Of a stretch of DNA of 64,000 nt, positions 33,146 through 43,784 are shown piece by piece. A program made the translations under genes and the position numbers. The notes beneath the pieces are model-generated. The model was not told the origin of the DNA and did not search any database. It was given only the letters and a program-made list of their open reading frames with translations. Origin of the DNA: Adiantum capillus-veneris. Its lineage: Eukaryota > Streptophyta > Polypodiopsida > Polypodiales > Pteridaceae. Location: the NCBI GenBank assembly GCA_014529385.2, contig CM043963.1, positions 66,876,895-66,940,894 on the forward strand, in the 5' to 3' direction. The stretch's first letter is position 1. Each line of letters begins with the position of its first letter.

Positions 33146-35316
33146 TGTCGTGCTATGGCACGTATATAGTGGAAACGGGCATTAAAAGATTTATCTTGTG
33201 ACTTTTTGACGCATAAGTATACTTCATATAATACTCATATGCATAAATAAAAGCTTTCTACCATACCTTAGTATTACCTTTGAAGTAATATAAATGTACA
33301 TTACTATTAGAAAGTACTGCAAGAGAAGTATCAATGATTGTGCCTCTTTTTGTCTGAGGGAAAAGCATTTGTATATTTCTTCTAATCTCAGCTATACCCT
33401 ACCGTATATAAATTATTTTCTTTTTTTCATATTTATTTAATAATATAACCCTTCAATAATGCATACCTTCATGGATACATACAAGAGGGAAGGGCCTACT
33501 AGAAGACTTTATGAAAAGGAAGATCCAAAGCTTCTTGGACCATCCCAATTTGAAACTACCAACCTAAGGGTGTCACAAAAAGTCCAAAACCAAGTCAAGC
33601 TCTTTTAGTAGGCCAATTTTGCCTTTTGAAGCATGTCAATCCGAGTTACAGGTCAAAAGTTACAGGGAAAAGAGTGAAAAATCCTCTCACAACTACACTG
33701 CAAGAAGAGGTGGTAAACAGGTGAATCAAGTGAAAAGAGGTAATCTTGGTCTTTTTCCACAAAATAAGATATTTGGAGGATAAAAGACACAAGCATGTGA
33801 ATGTGACACCTCAAAGATTCCTTGAAGGACAAGACACACAAGTTGGGACCCCCTACTGGAGCCACACAAAAGATGCCTAGGTGGGGCCCACATACATCAT
33901 GCACCCACATGGAGCCTCAACGACCAAAGATGCTGAATTTCATGATATTTTGAGTCCTAATATTGTCCATTTTAAGAAATATCCAAAGAACATTTGATTT
34001 GGGCTAACTCTTTAGCTTAATCAAGTGATTATGTAAAACATGGCTCCCTCACCTATAAAAAGGGCAACCTTCTCTTCATTGGGGCAAGTTATGAGTGAGT
34101 GAGAATAGCTCAATTCCATAGTGTCACACTCATCTTAGTGCCACACTTTCTCTTGAATAAAGGCTGAAGTCTTGCCTCATCTTCTCTGTCCAATTAAGGT
34201 GGTGGCGATTGCTCTCATGTAAGATATATGTTGCTAGTTTTTCTTTCATTTGCATATCTAGTCCAATACTTGTCTTTAACTCCTTCTCTATCTCTCATTA
34301 TTTATCTTGAATACCACCATCACACTTAGATATATCTCTAATTCTATCTTTACTCCTCCTTTTATCTCTCTTGTTGTGTCCTAATTGTTTCATTGGAAGG
34401 TATTCAAGCAGCAATCTTGTCAATGTAACGGGCACAACCTTCTTGCGGGAAACAATTATGTGCACAAGGTTAGTAACCATATCTTCATCTTTCACAAGCA
34501 CCTCTCTCTCTTAAGGTTCTCATTCTCTTCCACAAACTCTAGAATCTCCTTGCTACAGGTACTTCTCTCCCCGCAGTATCCTTATTGCCTAAGGGCAACA
34601 ATAAGGCTTGGGAGAGAAAATCTCTTCTTCTTCTCCTTTCACTTCTTTCACACCTTTATCTTTGAACATACTAAGTATATCATCGATGAATAACCATAAT
34701 CCACATAGAGGCGATTTATTTCATTTCCATTCTGTACAATCTATTAGGGTCAACATTTGGATTAGTCGAAAGATTCACTGTCAACAACGCATAGTGTTTC
34801 TATTTGGTCCTGAAAGGCTCAACGAAATACTTCTCTCACCAGATCCCATCATACTACCTATTATTGACTATAACTTCTCTTTTGATGTGAGTGTGGTTAT
34901 TTTATTATGAATCAAGAGGATTTGTACTCACAACTAATCCCCATCGCTAGACAAAACATATACATTATAGTAAGGACAAAGCTACAGTTCCAAAGAGCAA
35001 TCCGTAGCTTATTTGGACAACAAAGATTAAATATCATTAACTCATCCATTAACCCTTTTACACTACCCATGATACGATATGATCGTAATCTTGATGTTTT
35101 CATTTTTGTTTTGTTCTGACTATCTTTCATGAGTTCTCTCCATCACGTGTGTGTTTGTAAGGAAAAGTGAGCGGCTTCTTTGGCTACATTTCTTCTGTAG
35201 CTCTAGAAGCTATGTTATCTACATCTTAGCTCTTTCTCATAACCCTTGAGATTCCTCACAAACTCTCACAGCAAGAGGCCCGGTGCCTTCCTCGCAAGAA
35301 CGCCTACTTCTTGATA
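33146..35316 (+). repeat. Element D 3' LTR
   Basis: 2171 bp, same length as the 5' LTR, with scattered substitutions. It ends TTGATA instead of TTGACA. It carries the same two small ORFs (34686-34910 and 34907-35119), both open. Confidence 0.93.
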
Positions 35317-35320
35317 ACGC

Positions 35321-35461
35321 CATCATGTACGAAAACAAGCCTTAATCAGGTGGAAAGACCGACCTGAAGAAGGTGCCACTTGGGAAAAAATTAGTGTTCT
35401 TAAGAAGAATTTTCCCACTTTTGTTTTCGAGGACAAAAACTCTTCTTCAAGGGGGGAGTAA
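35321..35461 (+). pseudogene. Element E: rest of chromodomain, 3' UTR and polypurine tract
   Basis: Continues in phase from 24972: VRKQALIRWKDRPEEGATWE is the core of a chromodomain, ending near 35455. A purine run AAGGGGGGAGTAA at 35449-35461 lies directly before the 3' LTR and serves as PPT. The chromodomain is complete apart from being split by element D. Confidence 0.85.
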
Positions 35462-35633
35462 TGTCAGGACACGGGTCCTGCACCCTAAGAACTAGGCTAG
35501 GCAAGGACTACGGCCAAGGGCCGGGCTAGGCAGTGTGGACAAGGGATACGTCTAGGACAAGGGACTAGGAACCCACCTATAAAGGGAGGTTGGGAGGAGG
35601 ATCCAATAGACCCTAGTTGCTTAGTTTCTTACA
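35462..35633 (+). repeat. Element E 3' LTR
   Basis: 172 bp, partner of 19298-19469 with about a dozen differences, followed by the TSD CTTCA (35634-35638). Confidence 0.92.
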
Positions 35634-35638
35634 CTTCA

Positions 35639-35790
35639 ACTCAAGAAAAAAGGACATGTTTTTTTTGTAATTGCAAGTTTTTTATCAAGTGGATAAGTTA
35701 AAGTGGCCACCTTAGATGGAAAAATAATGGAAAATTGAACTAGTTGACAAAATACCATATACCATTGAGTAATAATACCTTGCAAAGAGT
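35639..35790 (+). pseudogene. Element H: C-terminal integrase remnant (piece 3)
   Basis: In phase with the frame interrupted at 19297. VKVATLDGKIM resembles the end of the integrase C-terminal region of Ty3 elements, where a 'LDG' motif precedes the last strand. Stops are frequent. The exact end of H is not visible. Confidence 0.5.
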
Positions 35791-36327
35791 GCACACAAGG
35801 CCAAGAAGCACCGTCAGAGAGTGCGGTTCTCCATGGTCGATTGGGAAAACACCAGGCTTCTGGCAATAAACAGGAGCTTAGCAGACGTTCAAACTAGGAT
35901 AAATGAGTGCAAATAGATTTAATTAAGGTATAATACAAGTATTACTAGTTATTAGAGAGAGTTTAAGAAAAGAGATTGCAAATAAGAATGCTATTAATTG
36001 TTAAAGCAATAAGAAGCATAAAATCGAGTCACAAGAGATGATGTCAATTGACATGTGATACAACTGTAGATTTTTTATTTCTTTTTACAATTTTGTTGCA
36101 TACGTCTGCTTTGGTATGCCCTTTGAATTGAAACTCTCTGATCATAAAACTCCCATAAATTGAATCACCATCAAGTCCCTTCGTGTTCTTGATGCGCCTT
36201 CAGATCTCCCTTGATATTCACAAACTGTTCCAAACAATAAAACCAAAAGAAAAATCCCCAAAAAATAACAGGGAAGAACCCCCAAAATGACCAAAAAGTG
36301 GTGTTTTATAGAGCCCCCTTAGCTATT

Positions 36328-36832
<505 letters not shown>

Positions 36833-37340
36833 TTGATTTCCTTGGAGCCACCTTGGACTAACATACACATTACCTTACCCTCACCACTAGCACTAGCGCT
36901 AGTGAGGGGGGTGCTTTGCTCCTTAGTCTTCAAAAGAAGGGCCCTTAGAGGGCATGGGACAACACCAAAGTTGGATGCCCCATCATCATCGACGGATAGT
37001 ACAGCTGCTCAATTGTCAGATGTTGCCACCACGCACAACACAACCCCCATTACGCACCACGTCAATGGCCTCTGGCCACCATGCACAATTCTCAGGGCCC
37101 GCCAATTCCATAGCCACGTTGATGACAAGCTCCTCTCTCTCACCTCTTTACTCAATGAGAGGTTGCACTTCTGCTATATATACACTCCCCCTCCTCCTGC
37201 TGATTTTGTATGTGGGATTTTGCATAACCACGTGGCACGTCTACAAACACTGGCCCCTGAAACCCTTCATGCTCTTGGACTTGGTCACCGAGCCGTCAAA
37301 ACCACTCCAAACTTGACATGCTTGAATGTGACTCCACCTA
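36833..37340. other. Unassigned sequence
   Basis: An open plus-strand frame continues out of the CT repeats to 37357 but matches nothing I know and starts inside repeat DNA. It includes a short perfect palindrome (CACTAGCGCTAGTG, near 36890). I call no gene. Confidence 0.35.
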
Positions 37341-38575
37341 TTCACTCCACATCCTAACCTCTGTATGGCCTTGAACAACAAGCACCAAACTGCAAAAAAC
37401 ATCAGACCATTGTAGTTACTGCCAAATCCCCCCTTCATATAGCCACAACTTTGTGCATGCAACATAGTCTGATGTGCCATCTCTTCTAGCTAGTTCCTCA
37501 TGCCACACACTAACCCTGTAGAATGAGTGTCAGCTTTCTTACCAAGCACGAGAAGATTGCTTCAACCCATACAAAGCCTTCTTACATCTGCACACTTTGT
37601 CCTCTTGTCCTTTCTTGACAAAAACGAGCGAGGCTGCGTTACATAAACTTCCTCATGTCACCATTCAAGAAAATAGTAACAATGTCTTATTGATGTACAT
37701 CCCACCAAAATGAGCCGTCAATGCACATAGAAAACGCACAGTAGGCATAAGACAACTGGGAGCAAAAGTCTCTTCATAATCTATGCCTTTTTGATGTGCA
37801 TAACCCTTTGCAACAAGTCGAGCCTTGTGGCGATCGATCTCACCATCCGGCTTACGTTTCAACTTGTAAACCCACTTCATACCAATGGCCTTAGGAGGAA
37901 AATCACATAAAGTCCATGTGTCATTTTTATAAGTGCATCATATTTTGATTGCATGGCAGTCATCCAGTTTTCTGAATTCTGTGTTTCATCAAAAGACAGA
38001 GGTTCCTCAACATCATGTGAGCTAGACACATCAAAAGCATAACAATGTGATGCATAAGATGCATGGCGAGAGCCTAAACGAGTACGATTAGACAAAGGTG
38101 CATCCAATTTATTGTCACGCAATGTATGCACCAGCCATTTTGGCATACCTCTAGCCTGCTCATTTTCAGCCCTTTCGTCATCAAGTACATCATGTACATC
38201 TGCATCAGTAATAGGCTGATCTATTACATTTTTAGAAACCCCCGTAGGCTGTACATTTGCCTCATTGGAATTTACATTCGTATTTCCACCACTGAAAAGA
38301 GGCAACAAAGTGTCATAAATGTCCTGTGAGCTTACATTTTTGTCTCTAGTACGTGACAGCAAGGGGGGCTGAAGAGAATCTCCCACAAACACTACATCCC
38401 GTGAAACTAGAATACGCTTTGTTTGCGGATGATACAACTTGTAACCTTTGCTTTCAGCACTATAACCAACAAAAATACATTTGATGGCCTTATCATCCAA
38501 TTTTTTGCGATGTTTTTGTGGCACCAAAGCATATGCCAAGCAGCAAAAAATATGCAGAACTATATTTGGGTTTTA
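37340..38575 (-). pseudogene. Fragment L: Ty1/copia integrase C-terminus and reverse transcriptase
   Basis: Minus strand. 38539-37877 reads the end of copia integrase (CIFVGYSAESKGYKLYHP) and the linker to RT (NSENWMTAMQSKYDAL). 37880-37665 reads the copia RT start (MKWVYKLKRKPDGEIDRHKA, RLVAKGYAHQKGIDYEETFA). Shifted frames then carry EEVYVTQP and a degraded copy of the Y-V-D-D region near 37400. Ends are ragged and no LTR is found. It abuts the Ty3 fragment K at about 38575. Confidence 0.85.
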
Positions 38576-40570
38576 CTCTCAAAAATACCATATCACCCTC
38601 TTCAAAAAGTTTGATAAACGTTTTGGGTTAGCATAACTCTTCTATCTATCTTGAGGAGTCTTAATATCCTGCCGTATAAGATCAGTTTGTAGTTGCATCC
38701 AACATTTCTTTGGATGCTTGAACTTGTATGAGAGGGTTTGTCCATTTCAGTAGAGTAAGACACTCTTATCCATTCAATGCTTGAAAAGAAGTCATCCCAA
38801 TTGAGCGTCAGAATGAAGAATATACGCAAATTCAATCAAATAAAAATATCTAGTCTATTTACTCTGCTCATGCATACAATAAGCTCTTAACATGTCTTCA
38901 ATGATTTGATTTGTTCTTTGTGTCTGTCCATCAGTTTGAGGGGGATAAGCAGTACTAAAGGCCAATTGGGTTCCAGTAGTAGTAGCTGAGAATAAGTCTT
39001 TCCAAAAATTTGAGGTGAACTTCGCATCACGATAAAAAATTATTCGTCGAGGTAAACCATAATACATGAAAACTTGAGCTATATCCCTAGCCGTAAAAGT
39101 TTTCTTAACTAGAAACAAATGGATTATTTTTGTGAGCATATCAACAACCACAAAAATAGAGTCATATCCCAAAGATGTAGGAAGTTACGTAATAAAATCC
39201 ATGGATATTCATTCCCATTTCATTGGTGGTGCATCAATATGTTGAATCTTACCAGGGTACCGAACTCGTTCAGCTTTAATAGGTTGACATGTTAAGAATC
39301 TTGTAACATAGTTTAACACATTACACTTTAGTCCTAGCCAAAAGAAACTCTTCCTTACAGTAGAGTAATTCTTACTATATCCTGGGTGTCCTGCTATAGG
39401 TATGTCATGAGCTTCCTGTAATATCTGAATTTTGACTCCACCTTGATTTGGAATACAAAGACAATTACTAAACTAAAAGTCATTGCCTTCAACATGGAAG
39501 CCTTTGATTTGCCTCTCTTGCTTATCCGTGCGATTATTTAAGTTCATCAAGTACTGGATTTTTATGCAATACGGGTCCTAAGGCATACTTTCTTGAATAA
39601 GATCAATTAAAGAGGTAGTAGATGTTGTGACAACCGCTACAATACTCTTTCTGCTTAAGGCATCGGCCACAAGATTTTCCTTCCCAGTTTTATATTCGAT
39701 TCCAAAATCATATTTGGATAACAACTCCATCCAACTTTTGTTGTCGCATATTGAGGTCACGTTGGGTGTAGATCCACTTCAGGCTTTTATGGTCGGTATG
39801 TAGTTAAAATCTCCTTCCAAGAATAATTTCATCATACTTTGAGAGCATGCACAATGGCCAATAATTTCAAGTCATGTCTACGATAATTTAACTCATGTAT
39901 ATGTAACTTACAAGATTCATAAGCTACTGGTTTTCCTTCTTGAGACAGAACGCCACTGATTGCTTGTCCACTTGCATCAGTAATGAGCACAGTGAATGTC
40001 TTTGAGAAGCCTGGAAGTTGTAGTATTGGAGCATTCACCAAATCTTCTTTGAGTTTCTCAAAACTAGCTTGAGCATGTCCATTCCAGGTAAACACGTTAG
40101 CCTTCTTAAGTGTATTAGTCAATGGAGATGCAATCTTAGTGTAGCCTTGAATAACTGTACGATACTATCCTGTTAAACCAAAAAATCCACGTACTTCTGA
40201 TACTCCTTTTGGTGTAGGCCAAGCTATAACACCTTTGATCTTACTTGGATCAGTAGAGACACCATCCTTGGATACAATAAATCCAAATATTCCACCTTGT
40301 CAGTGAAGAAGGTGCATTTTCTATGTTTGACATAGAGTTGATTATGATGGAGAAGTTCAAGTACTCGCCGCACATGTTATTCGTGTTCTTCTTTGTTTCT
40401 TGAGTAAACTAGGATATCATCAAAGAAGACAAGAACAAAATCATCAAGATGCTCTCGAAACACATCGGTCATGAGACGATTAAAAGTTGCAGAAGCATAA
40501 GTAAGTCCAAAAGACATAATTGTAAATTCATAATGTCCAAATTGAGTAATAAGTCTGCCTAGGTGTTGGA
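38576..40570 (-). pseudogene. Fragment K: Ty3/gypsy RT, RNase H and integrase
   Basis: Minus strand, read downward. RT palm near 40480-40400 has [14 protein letters not shown] end/RNase H: 40122-39832 (ISGVLSQEGKPVAYESCKL). RNase H end: 39760-39578 (ENLVADALSRKS). Integrase: zinc finger near 39400, core 39172-38855 (VVVDMLTKIIHLFLV, FYRDAKFTSNFW, PQTDGQTQRTNQI). In the second catalytic position RDAK replaces RDPK; in the third, Q-R replaces E-R. Many frameshifts, no LTR. K is cut by copia sequence at one end and gag of J at the other. Confidence 0.85.
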
Positions 40571-41199
40571 TCTAGATCCCTTTGGGCCTCTTTTACCAAA
40601 CTCCTTAATTGCTTGACTCGCTCGATCTCCTCTGAAGGGTTTGGGTAAGTTTCTATCTTCTTTTCCTTGTTGGTTTCTTTCCTCTAGTGGTTGTTTTGGT
40701 CTCCATGGCTTCACTTGAATCAAAATCCTCTTCAGTGTTGTCCATATATACGGGGTTGTCACCAGTCCCTATGTTGGTCTTTGAACTGGGGTCTGACTTT
40801 GCTACTTTTTGTGATCTCTTTCTTCGTGTTTTCTTCTTCTTCTGAGATTGGGAAATTGATGCCGTGTCTCTTTCGTCCAAAATATAATTTTGTTTTAAGA
40901 GCATTCATCGTGTGAGTACATTTATTGATACCACAAGTGTATTTTGTGATGGCTCCTCAGCAACCTCAATCAAGTTTAATGGCGTGATCTTCGGTGCATT
41001 TGGATTATTTGGACATTGCGCAATCAAATGATCTATGCCACATCGATTACACATGAGTGTAGGCATTGTAGACGTGCTTGCTTGTTTGGTTTGCATTAGT
41101 GTAGCATTCTTTTGTAGCCTAATGGGACACTCGGCTACACGATGTGGACCTCCACACTCGTAGCATTGAAGAGGTGGTCTCTTGGTAGTGTAATTGATA

Positions 41200-41540
41200 A
41201 TTTGGCCTCTTGCAACAAGAGCACCTACTTGATAGACATGTTTGACTTGTCCCAAATAGTCCTCCATGTAGTATTGTGGACTTTCTTTGACTTGTCCCAA
41301 ATAGTCCTCCATGTAGTATTGTGGACTTTCTTTAAGTGCATCAATCCCATAGGAAATATTATGGTCTATATCTTCCTCACAGCCTTCCAAACAAGCAAGA
41401 GCAGCTACTTGATAGACATGTTTGACTTGTCCCCAATATTCCTCCATGTAGTATTGTGGACTTTCTTCAAGTGATCTCATAGGAAATACTAGGGTCTATA
41501 TCTTCCTCACAGACTTCCAAACAAGCAATAGATGACTCAC
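41200..41540 (-). repeat. Internal tandem duplications in gag J
   Basis: A segment encoding ESPQYYMEDYLGQVK appears in three adjacent copies, one pair with a 42-bp period (41246 and 41288). A larger unit including CLEGCEEDIDHNISYG is present twice (about 41340-41410 and 41480-41530). The duplicated part lies between the damaged zinc knuckle and the two good ones. Confidence 0.8.
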
Positions 41541-41843
41541 AACCCACTTGATTCACAAAAGTGATTCTCAAATGTGGTGGTTGTGGTCCTAGCACTGGAG
41601 GTGGTAAGGGTGTTGTTTCAACAACATTTTGGGCCCTAGAGACCATGTGTTGTGACGTTTGTTCAAGAGGTGGGATCGGCATCAATGCAGTCACTCGAAG
41701 TGTGTCCGTCCATGCTAAGGCTGGTCTATTTTCCATCGTGCGCTTAAATGTTATGCAATCCTTAGCTTGATGACCATACCTCCCATAGACATTACAATTC
41801 CCATTGAATTTTTCCCAAAACGTAGGGCATTCACTAGTACTAT

Positions 41844-42377
41844 TGTTAGGAAATAAGACGTAGCTAAATAGATAATTGAGTAGATTACTTAGTGGAGAGA
41901 GACAGATTTATATACACAAGATTATAGAGTAGAGAGAGAGAGAGAGAGAGAGAGTACACATGATATACATGGTTCACCCAATGCGGGCTATGTCCACGGG
42001 AAAGCAGCCACTCAATGGCTTTAGTACTTCAAAACAAGAAGTAGTTTACAAAGGGATTATACCCTTAATGGAGCTCCCGCCTTGCTTCACTCTCACCACC
42101 TCACACTCACCTTGTTGCATCAACTTCACACTATGAAATGTGTGTAGAAATGGCCTCCTTTTATAGGCCAAAAGGGCTGCCCTCTCTTATGAGAGACGGC
42201 CATGTGTAGCCGCCCCGAGGCCTTTAAAGTTGCCCCTGATTCTTGTCCGTGAAAATTTTGGTTTCCGGTAAGTGATTTTCCTTCACACACGATGGCTTCT
42301 CCTCATAATGGGGGCCTTACAAATGTGCGCTTTTACCACAGAAAATTACAAGGGTAAATCAGGCTCTATACTTAACA
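41844..42377 (-). repeat. Solo LTR (family S) in gag J, TSD ACTAT
   Basis: 534 bp, TGTTAGG...TTAACA on the plus strand, flanked by perfect 5-bp repeats ACTAT (41839-41843, 42378-42382). It is the reverse complement of the LTR at 57309-58066 but lacks a ~220-bp GC-rich segment. A TATA box on the minus strand is at 42160-42165. No internal sequence remains, so the element was lost by LTR-LTR recombination. Confidence 0.92.
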
Positions 42378-43784
42378 ACTATACGAACCATAGCAAATTG
42401 AGCACCATTGTTGCTCCCTTCTTGGATACATATGATTGTTTTGTGGGGCACGATTGTCGCTAAGACTCTCTTGAATAGTCTTGGTGAGATCTGCTAAAGT
42501 CATCTCTGATATCTTTCACTCTTTAGCAATAGGCTTTATGGTCATTCGCTCATGCCCTGATGCTTGTGAGCTAGTAGATTTAGGCTCAACAGACACCCTT
42601 TCTCCTTGAATCATTAAGTTATCCTCCAATTGGATCGCGTTGGTGGTGACTGCTTCCCAAGTGGTGATACCTCTAATGACTAGGCCATTGTAGATATCCT
42701 CGTGTCGTAATCCCTTGATGAATCTATCAAGCAATTGGTTATTATTGAAGCGCTCATTTGGATTACAACGAGAATTTAAATTCTTCAAGCGACTAATAAA
42801 GTCTCTCATTGAATCTCCTTAGTCTCGTTGAGCTTTCTGGATCTGAGTACACCCCAAAGTACTCCCTCTTGTATATATTCTTTCAAGAACAATCTCCTAA
42901 GAGTAGGGTAAATTGTTTTTTTACCAATCCCCAACCTTTCCACTTAATGTCGGGCTTAAAGCATTACTCTTATGCAAGTCATTATGTTCTCCTAGGGAAT
43001 CATATATTTTCTCAAACACTTCGATATGATTTCTCACATCCCCTTCTCCACTAAATTCTTGTGTGAGCTTGGCTATTTGTATTGCCTTACATCTAGGCTC
43101 CCTATCAGGTGTGTTACGCATATTCTTAGTAATGGATCAACCAATAGCTTGAGAAAATGTTGCCAAGTCACCTAAGTGAGCAGGCACCGTGGTGAAGGTG
43201 CTCCAAAGACTACATATGGAGTAGGTATTGGCATTGGGCTTGGCGCATAGGAATCCCTTGGGGTTCAAGTTTGGTACAGTGTTGTGTCCTGTGGCGGCCC
43301 AAAGTTCATGTGTGTGGCCCTAGGCATAGCAGACGTCTGATGTGACATGCTAATGCTAGCCGGTATGGTCCCATTAAATAAGGGCTTGGATGTTGTGGTT
43401 GTGGAGCATAGGTTGTTGAAACAATGGGAGGGGTAGGGGCTACATGAGTACGAGGACCTATAGGTGCATACGATTGATACACACTCATAGTGGGTACTGT
43501 TGTCGGCATTGAGCTACCATGTAGCAGTGATTTACTAACAAATGAGCTCCATGGTGTGCTCCTTGGCATGCCCATTACTGGGGTAGGCATGGTAGCCATG
43601 GTGTCATCAAGGGAAAGATGAGCTAGACTTGGAAAGGTAAAGCTATCACTTGTGGACTCAAATTGCAATGATACCCCTGACAAAACAACATATTGAGGAT
43701 CCATCGGACTCACCAAGGGAGTCTCCATTTGCAATAAGGTTGGTTGCTTAGCCTTACCTGTATCCAAGAATCTCAACAGACACA

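Larger units (their letters stand above)
24973..35316 (+). mobile_element. Element D: long-LTR Ty3-like retrotransposon, nearly full length, inserted in element E
   Basis: LTRs at 24973-27143 and 33146-35316 are both 2171 bp. The 4-bp TSD ACGC lies at 24969-24972 and 35317-35320. Deleting D and one TSD copy rejoins the chromodomain of E in phase, which fixes the TSD at 4 bp. The internal region has a primer site beginning TTGGTGAACCCGACG (27150), gag-protease 27197-29572, pol in one frame 29650-33003 with about six stops, and PPT TTTAGAGGGGGTGGA (33131-33145). Same lineage as element A but much better preserved. Confidence 0.93.
19298..35633 (+). mobile_element. Element E: Ty3/gypsy chromovirus with 172-bp LTRs, carries nested element D
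   Basis: LTRs at 19298-19469 and 35462-35633, both 172 bp, start TGTCA and end TTACA. The 5-bp TSD CTTCA lies at 19293-19297 and 35634-35638 and restores the phase of element H when one copy is removed. Order: primer site, gag, protease, RT, RNase H, integrase, chromodomain, PPT. Element D lies inside the chromodomain. Without D, E would be about 6 kb. Confidence 0.92.
40571..43784 (-). pseudogene. Fragment J: gag of a gag-pro-type retroelement, interrupted by a solo LTR
   Basis: Minus strand. 43785-43306: Pro/Thr-rich N-terminus. 43121-42921 and 42809-42516: capsid-like gag (EFSGEGDVRNHIEVFEKIYD, FISRLKNLNSRCNPNERFNN, LLDRFIKGLRHEDIY). After the solo LTR (41844-42377) come a damaged zinc knuckle (CNVYGRYGHQAKDC, second Cys now Tyr) and two more: CYECGGPHRVAEC near 41155 and CNRCGIDHLIAQC near 41040. 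A Lys/Arg-rich tail ends at 40571. Knuckle spacing and the basic tail resemble element F. A module with ESPQYYMEDYLGQVK is repeated (41200-41540). Confidence 0.75.
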
